A DNA stretch of 34,133 nucleotides, taken from positions 1-34,133 of the forward strand of contig JAIVJC010000042.1 of the NCBI GenBank assembly GCA_020200235.1, read 5' to 3'. This document shows positions 30,245 through 34,133 of this stretch, in pieces. The notes below the pieces were generated by a model that saw only the letters and a list, made by a program, of their open reading frames with translations, searched no databases and was not told the origin of the DNA. A program made the position numbers and the translations under genes. Positions within the stretch are counted from its first letter, which is position 1. Each line of letters starts with the position of its first letter. This stretch comes from Acidobacteriota bacterium (GTDB lineage: Bacteria; Acidobacteriota; Blastocatellia; Pyrinomonadales; Pyrinomonadaceae).

Positions 30245-30691
30245 CTACCGGCGCGTGCTGCGCAGCAGGAGACCGAGCAGGAAGCCCGCCGCCGCGGAGA
30301 CCAGCAGAGCCTGACCCGGCTTCTGGCGCGCGTACTCCTTCGCCTCGTCGGCGATCTGCGAGTAGTCCTTCTGCTGGAGCTCGCGCAGCTTGTCGCCCGC
30401 GACCGACAGCTTGTCGTTCACGTAGTCTTTCGCCTGCCCGGCGGCTTCCGTGATCTTCTGACCGTACTCCTGCGCCGTGCCCGCCAGCCCCTCGCGCGCC
30501 GTCGCCGTGCCGGCAGCCGCGCCGCCGCCGGTCGAGCCCGGGGTGCTGAGCCCGGTCGAGCTGCCCCCGCCCGAGATGCCGCCGCCGGTCGAGCCCGTCG
30601 TGGTGGTGTCGCGCGTCGTGCCGGCGTCGGTCGCGCCCGTGCCCGCTCCGCCCGTCGAGGGGTTACTCTTGTTGTTGATGTTCTGTGACAT
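30245..30691 (-). CDS. DUF883-like (ElaB/YqjD type) C-tail-anchored protein
   Basis: 148 residues. The first 65 are a Gly/Ser/Thr-rich disordered stretch. An amphipathic helical region (residues 70-120: AQEYGQKITEAAGQAKDYVNDKLSVAGDKLRELQQKDYSQIADEAKEYARQKPG) follows, then one C-terminal membrane helix (QALLVSAAAGFLLGLLL) and the terminal RSTRR. The order KPGQALLVSAAAGFLLGLLLRS is the hallmark of DUF883 proteins, which in enterobacteria anchor inactive ribosomes to the inner membrane. It starts at ATG 30691 with an AGGAGAG site. First gene of the trio. Confidence 0.85.
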   Translation of the reverse strand: MSQNINNKSNPSTGGAGTGATDAGTTRDTTTTGSTGGGISGGGSSTGLSTPGSTGGGAAAGTATAREGLAGTAQEYGQKITEAAGQAKDYVNDKLSVAGDKLRELQQKDYSQIADEAKEYARQKPGQALLVSAAAGFLLGLLLRSTRR

Positions 30692-31045
30692 GATCTTTTT
30701 TCTCTCCTTCGTTTGAAATTCTCCCGCTTACGATGACAGGAGCGCGCGAGTTACGCCCCCGATGATTCGTCTTTCCCGTAACAAGCGAGCAAATGACGTG
30801 CCGACGTCGGCGTTTGCCGCGCCCGGTGCGGAAACTACGCCGCGCGCGCTCTAATCGCCGCCGCGCGTGGAGGATAAGGGGCTCCGGCTTCGTTGTGAAA
30901 ATGTACGCGCCGATTATAGCGCAAGGTCTAGAACAGTACAGCCGCGAAACGCCCGGAACCCGGTTGACAGTCGCGCCGTACTCTGGTAAGTAAGCACTTA
31001 CTTTATCCGCGCGGGCGGTTCTGAGAGGGGCGGCGAATCAAACGA
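30692..31045. other. 354-bp divergent intergenic region
   Basis: It separates the minus-strand DUF883-like gene from the plus-strand tetR. Apart from the possible promoter/operator near 30964-31003, I see no gene, repeat array or RNA structure. Base composition is lower in GC than the flanking genes near 30880-31010. Confidence 0.6.
30964..31003 (+). promoter_or_regulatory. Possible promoter with TetR-type operator
   Basis: A consensus TTGACA at 30964-30969 is followed by a 7-bp inverted repeat AAGTAAG-CA-CTTACTT at 30988-31003, which would cover the -10/start region. No convincing -10 box can be picked out. Auto-repression by the following tetR is the natural reading. Confidence 0.5.
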
Positions 31046-31686
31046 ATGAGCAGACCGTCGGAGACGAACAGGCACGAGGCTGCGGCGACCGCCGCGGGCG
31101 GGCGCATGGCGGGCGGCGAGCGGCGGCAGCAGATCCTCGAAGTCGCCATGCGTCTGTTCTCGCAGCGCGGCTTTCGCGGCACGACGACCAAAGAGATCGC
31201 CGCGGGCGCGGGCGTCTCCGAGGCGATGGTCTTCCGCCACTTCGCCACCAAGGAGGAGCTCTACAGCGCCATCCTCGACTTCAAAGCCACCACGAGAGCG
31301 ACACCGAGTTCCTCCGCCTGCTCACGCACTCCGCGCTCGAAGGGCACGAGCTGGCGGCGATGTTCTGGGATCGCAACGTGCGCGGGCTCTACGAATTCCT
31401 CGGCGGCTACGTCCGCGAGCGCCAGCGCGAAGGGGCGATGCGCGAGGTCGACCCCCGCGTCGTCGTGCGCGCCTTCGTCGGAGCCGTCATCCACCACTCG
31501 CTCAACAACACGCTCTGGGACACGCGGCGCAGCCTCCTCGACATCACGGACGAGCGCGCGGCGGAGGAGTTCGCGCGCATCCTCCTGGAAGGCGTCAAGA
31601 CCCGCGAGCGCCCCGCCGACAAGCCGAGGCGCGCGGCCGCGACGGGCGCGCGCAAGAAACCCAGGAAGAGATCGGGCGAGAAGTAG
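31046..31686 (+). pseudogene. TetR/AcrR family regulator, frameshifted
   Basis: The N-terminal helix-turn-helix domain reads well ([56 protein letters not shown]), then the frame shifts near 31283-31290. The rest of the family fold ([41 protein letters not shown] to RKRSGEK) continues in the next frame to a stop at 31686. The whole span is one base short of a multiple of three, so one inserted base gives a 213-residue TetR. It lies directly upstream of an RND efflux pair, which it probably represses. A sequencing error is a strong alternative to true loss. Confidence 0.83.
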
Positions 31687-31772
31687 CGAACGCGGCGGCG
31701 CGCAACCGTAGCGCCGCATTAATTATTCGGACGCGGAAACTTTTTAACTCGAAACGGAAGTCCCCAGCGAAA

Positions 31773-33038
31773 ATGATCTCCCGCAATCAACTCAAACTCT
31801 GGTCGGTCGCCGCCCTCGTCATCATGCTCGGCGCGTTCACCGCTTCGTGCTCGCGCTCGAAGGCGGGCGGCAACGCGAAGGCTGGTGCCGCCGATCCGAA
31901 CGCGACGCCGGAGGCGGTCGTCGTCACCTCGGCGGCCGCCATCCGGCGCGACCTGCCGCGCTTCGTCGAGGCGACGGGGTCGCTCGGCGCCGACGAGCAG
32001 ACGGACGTGGCGCCGAACGTCGGCGGTCGCGTCTCCGCGGTCGGCGTCGATCTCGGCTCCTACGTGCAGAAGGGCGCGGTGCTGGTCCGCCTCGATCCGG
32101 CTGACGCGCGCCTGCGCCTGACGCAGCTCGAAGCGCAGGCGCAGCAGGCGCTCTCAGCCGTCCGGCAGGCGGAGGCGCGGATCGGCGTGCGCCCCGGTCA
32201 GGCGTTCGACCCGGCGCGCGTCGCCGAGGTGCGCGCGACGAAAGCCGCGCTCGACCTGGCGGAGACGCAGATGCGCCGCTTCGACAGGCTCATCGAGTCG
32301 GGCGACGTTTCGCGCTCGTCCTACGATCAGCAGAAGGCGCAGCTCGATCAACTGCGGCAGCAGTACGAGGTCGCGCTGCAAGCCGCGCGGCAGAATTACG
32401 CCGCCATCCAGACGGCGCGCGCCGCCGCCGCCGCCGCCGAGGCGCAGGTCGCGCAGGCGCGCAAGGGCATCGCCGACACGACCATCTACGCGCCCATCAG
32501 CGGCTACGTCTCGGAGCGGCCGGCGGACGTGGGCGAGTACGTCACGACCGCCTCGAAGATCGCGACCATCGTGCGGACGAACCCGCTCCGGCTTCGCATC
32601 GACATCCCGGAACAGTACCTGCCGCTCGTGCGCCCCGGTCAGTCGGTCTCGGTCGTGACGAGCGCCTACGCCGACCGCGCCTTCTCGGGCCGCGTGGCGC
32701 GCATCTCGCCGAACGTGACCGCCGCCTCGCGCACGCTCACGGTCGAGGCGGAGGTCGATAACGGGAGCGGTCTCCTGAAGCCGGGGCAGTTCGCCTCGGT
32801 GAGGATGCAGCTGCCGAAGTCGGAGCCGGCTGTGCTCATCCCGGCGAGCGCCGTGCGGACGCAGGAATCGACGAGCCACGTCTTCGTGCTGCGCGACGGT
32901 CGCGCCGAAGATCGCGTCGTGCAGCTCGGGCAGACGGAGGGCGAGCTCGTCGAAGTCAAGCTCGGCGTCCGCGAGGGCGAGCTCGTCGCGACGAGCAACC
33001 TCGAACAGTTGAAGGACGGAGCACCTGTAAGACAATAG
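31773..33038 (+). CDS. RND efflux periplasmic adaptor (membrane fusion) lipoprotein
   Basis: 421 residues. The signal sequence ends in a lipobox-like LGAFTASC (Cys26), so it is probably a lipoprotein. A lipoyl-like barrel (NVGGRVSAVGVDLGSYVQKGAVLVRLD) and a long alpha-hairpin (about 110-235, Gln/Ala-rich coiled coil) follow, then the second lipoyl half (APISGYVSERPADVGEYV), the beta-barrel (LRLRIDIPEQYLPLVRPGQSVSV), and the membrane-proximal domain (LIPASAVRTQESTSHVFV). It bridges the inner-membrane RND pump and an outer-membrane channel. The stop codon abuts a heptad hairpin. The pump gene follows 132 bp later. Confidence 0.93.
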   Translation: MISRNQLKLWSVAALVIMLGAFTASCSRSKAGGNAKAGAADPNATPEAVVVTSAAAIRRDLPRFVEATGSLGADEQTDVAPNVGGRVSAVGVDLGSYVQKGAVLVRLDPADARLRLTQLEAQAQQALSAVRQAEARIGVRPGQAFDPARVAEVRATKAALDLAETQMRRFDRLIESGDVSRSSYDQQKAQLDQLRQQYEVALQAARQNYAAIQTARAAAAAAEAQVAQARKGIADTTIYAPISGYVSERPADVGEYVTTASKIATIVRTNPLRLRIDIPEQYLPLVRPGQSVSVVTSAYADRAFSGRVARISPNVTAASRTLTVEAEVDNGSGLLKPGQFASVRMQLPKSEPAVLIPASAVRTQESTSHVFVLRDGRAEDRVVQLGQTEGELVEVKLGVREGELVATSNLEQLKDGAPVRQ

Positions 33039-33151
33039 ATTGCGGAATGCGGATTGCGGAATGCGGATTGAAGAGGATAGAGAGAGTGCCGCCGACGGCT
33101 CATGGTCTTCGGTTTTCTAATCCGCATTCCGCAATCCGCATTCCGCAATCG
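33038..33151. repeat. Heptad-phased hairpin (words ATTGCGG + AATGCGG)
   Basis: The left arm 33038-33070 alternates ATTGCGG and AATGCGG, and the right arm 33117-33151 is the near-perfect reverse complement. The loop is about 46 bp. It lies inside what should be a two-gene efflux operon, starting at the adaptor stop codon and ending 20 bp before the pump start. Confidence 0.9.
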
Positions 33152-33170
33152 AAACCGGAGCTTGTGAGTC

Positions 33171-34133
33171 GTGCAAAAACTCGCTGAGATTTGTGTCCGC
33201 CGCCCCGTCTTCGCGACGATGATCATCCTGTCGCTGACGGTGGTCGGCCTCTTCTCGTTCAAGTCGCTCGGCGTCGATCTCTTCCCGAAGATCGACTTCC
33301 CGACGATCACCGTGACGGTCGTCAACCCCGGCGCGGGACCGCGCGAGATCGAGACCGAGATCACGGACAAGGTCGAGTCGTCCGTCAACACGATCAGCGG
33401 CATCGACGAGCTGCGCTCGACCTCGGTCGAGGGCGTCTCGCAGGTCTTCGTCCAGTTCCTGCTGGAGAAAGACCCGAACGTCGCGGCGCAGGAGGTGCGC
33501 GACAAGGTCAACCTCATCATCGGCGATCTGCCCGAGACCGCCGAGGAGCCGATCATCCAGAGGATCGACACCGACGCCGCGCCGGTGCTGAGAGTCGTCG
33601 TCTCCTCGCCGCGCGGTTTGCGCGAGGTGACGGACATCGCCGACAAGCAGATCAAGAAGCGCGTCGAGAGCATCTCGGGGGTCGGCAGCGTCGCCATCGT
33701 CGGCGGCGCGCGCCGCGAGATTCAGGTCAAGCTCGACCCCGACAAGATGCGCGCCTTCAACGTGACCGTGCCGGAAGTCGCCGCCGCGATCCGCCTGCAG
33801 AACATGGAGGTGCCGGGTGGCCGCGTGGACGAGGGCGCGCGCGAGCTGACCGTCAGGACGCTCGGTCGCGTTACGCGACCGTCGGACTTCAACAACATCG
33901 CGGTCTCGACGCGCGGCACGTACCCCGTCAAGATCAGCGACATCGGCTACTCCGAAGACACTTCCGAGGAGCAGCGCACGAGCGCGCGCCTGAACGGTCA
34001 GCCCGCCGTGACGCTGATCGTCACGAAGCAGTCGGGGCAGAACGCCGTGGCGGTCGCCGACGCCGTGAAGGAGCGCCTCGCGGAATTGCAGAAGACGCTG
34101 CCCGCCAACGTCCGCCTGCAGGTCATCGGCGAC
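33171..34133 (+). CDS. RND family efflux transporter (AcrB/MdtB type), 3' truncated by window
   Basis: 321 codons are visible, open to the window edge. The first membrane helix (FATMIILSLTVVGLFSFKSLGVDLFP) is followed by the porter-domain start typical of AcrB-like pumps: IDFPTITVTVVNPGAGPREIETEI, VNTISGIDELRSTSVEGVSQV, DKVNLIIGDLPETAEEPIIQRID, and later TSARLNGQPAVTLIVTKQSGQNAVAVAD. It is a proton-driven tripartite exporter, substrate unknown. The start is GTG 33171, with GGAG 10 bases upstream and the conserved VRRPVFATM ten codons in; there is no upstream ATG. Confidence 0.92.
   Translation, partial: MQKLAEICVRRPVFATMIILSLTVVGLFSFKSLGVDLFPKIDFPTITVTVVNPGAGPREIETEITDKVESSVNTISGIDELRSTSVEGVSQVFVQFLLEKDPNVAAQEVRDKVNLIIGDLPETAEEPIIQRIDTDAAPVLRVVVSSPRGLREVTDIADKQIKKRVESISGVGSVAIVGGARREIQVKLDPDKMRAFNVTVPEVAAAIRLQNMEVPGGRVDEGARELTVRTLGRVTRPSDFNNIAVSTRGTYPVKISDIGYSEDTSEEQRTSARLNGQPAVTLIVTKQSGQNAVAVADAVKERLAELQKTLPANVRLQVIGD

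Overview
The window is bacterial, GC-rich (about two thirds G+C by eye) and dense with genes. It comes from an aerobic heterotroph that can take apart aromatic rings as CoA thioesters. My best guess is an acidobacterium of the Blastocatellia/Pyrinomonadales type, judged from the gene mix, the GC-rich codon use and the style of intergenic repeats. No rRNA or other firm taxonomic marker is present.

Positions 1 to about 20100 hold an aromatic and tryptophan catabolic block, nearly all on the minus strand. Reading leftwards from a well-formed promoter/operator at 20206-20260, the genes are boxC (frameshifted), boxB, a TetR regulator, a secreted PDZ aspartyl protease, three crotonases (two of them PaaG-like), an SDR dehydrogenase, a RidA-family protein, an acyl-CoA dehydrogenase and an FAD monooxygenase resembling the N-terminal half of anthraniloyl-CoA monooxygenase/reductase. 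A free-standing old-yellow-enzyme reductase follows on the plus strand. Beyond it are a TIR-KAP NTPase, a kynureninase with an internal deletion, a small membrane protein, tryptophan 2,3-dioxygenase and an aryl-CoA ligase. Together these suggest tryptophan -> kynurenine -> anthranilate -> anthraniloyl-CoA -> dearomatised product -> beta-oxidation-like steps, plus an epoxide (box) branch for benzoyl-CoA. Kynurenine formamidase, BoxA and a thiolase are not in the window.

Positions 20300-24600 hold a selenocysteine tRNA gene, dprA and topA, the last with a clear intrinsic terminator. Positions 24600-29000 hold a secreted M28 peptidase, a nested palindromic repeat island and a minus-strand trio (lipid kinase, small membrane protein, metallophosphoesterase). 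Positions 29100-30700 hold an envelope/stress-type trio: a DUF883-like protein, a holin-like membrane protein and a hypothetical protein. From 31046 to the end there is a frameshifted TetR gene, an RND efflux adaptor lipoprotein and the start of the RND pump, which runs off the window.

The most striking unexplained feature is a set of about fourteen intergenic elements. Thirteen are hairpins whose arms are built from a 7-bp word repeated in phase, with the reverse complement of the word in the other arm; the fourteenth is a partial one at the left edge. The word differs between loci but the 7-bp period and the hairpin layout do not. Several elements contain or abut the stop codons of flanking genes, and one is translated as part of the TetR N-terminus. 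A TIR-KAP fusion sitting inside the catabolic block, with a lower-GC TIR part, is the best candidate for a new defence-type gene. Three genes (kynU, boxC, the second tetR) have broken reading frames, which may be real decay or sequence error.
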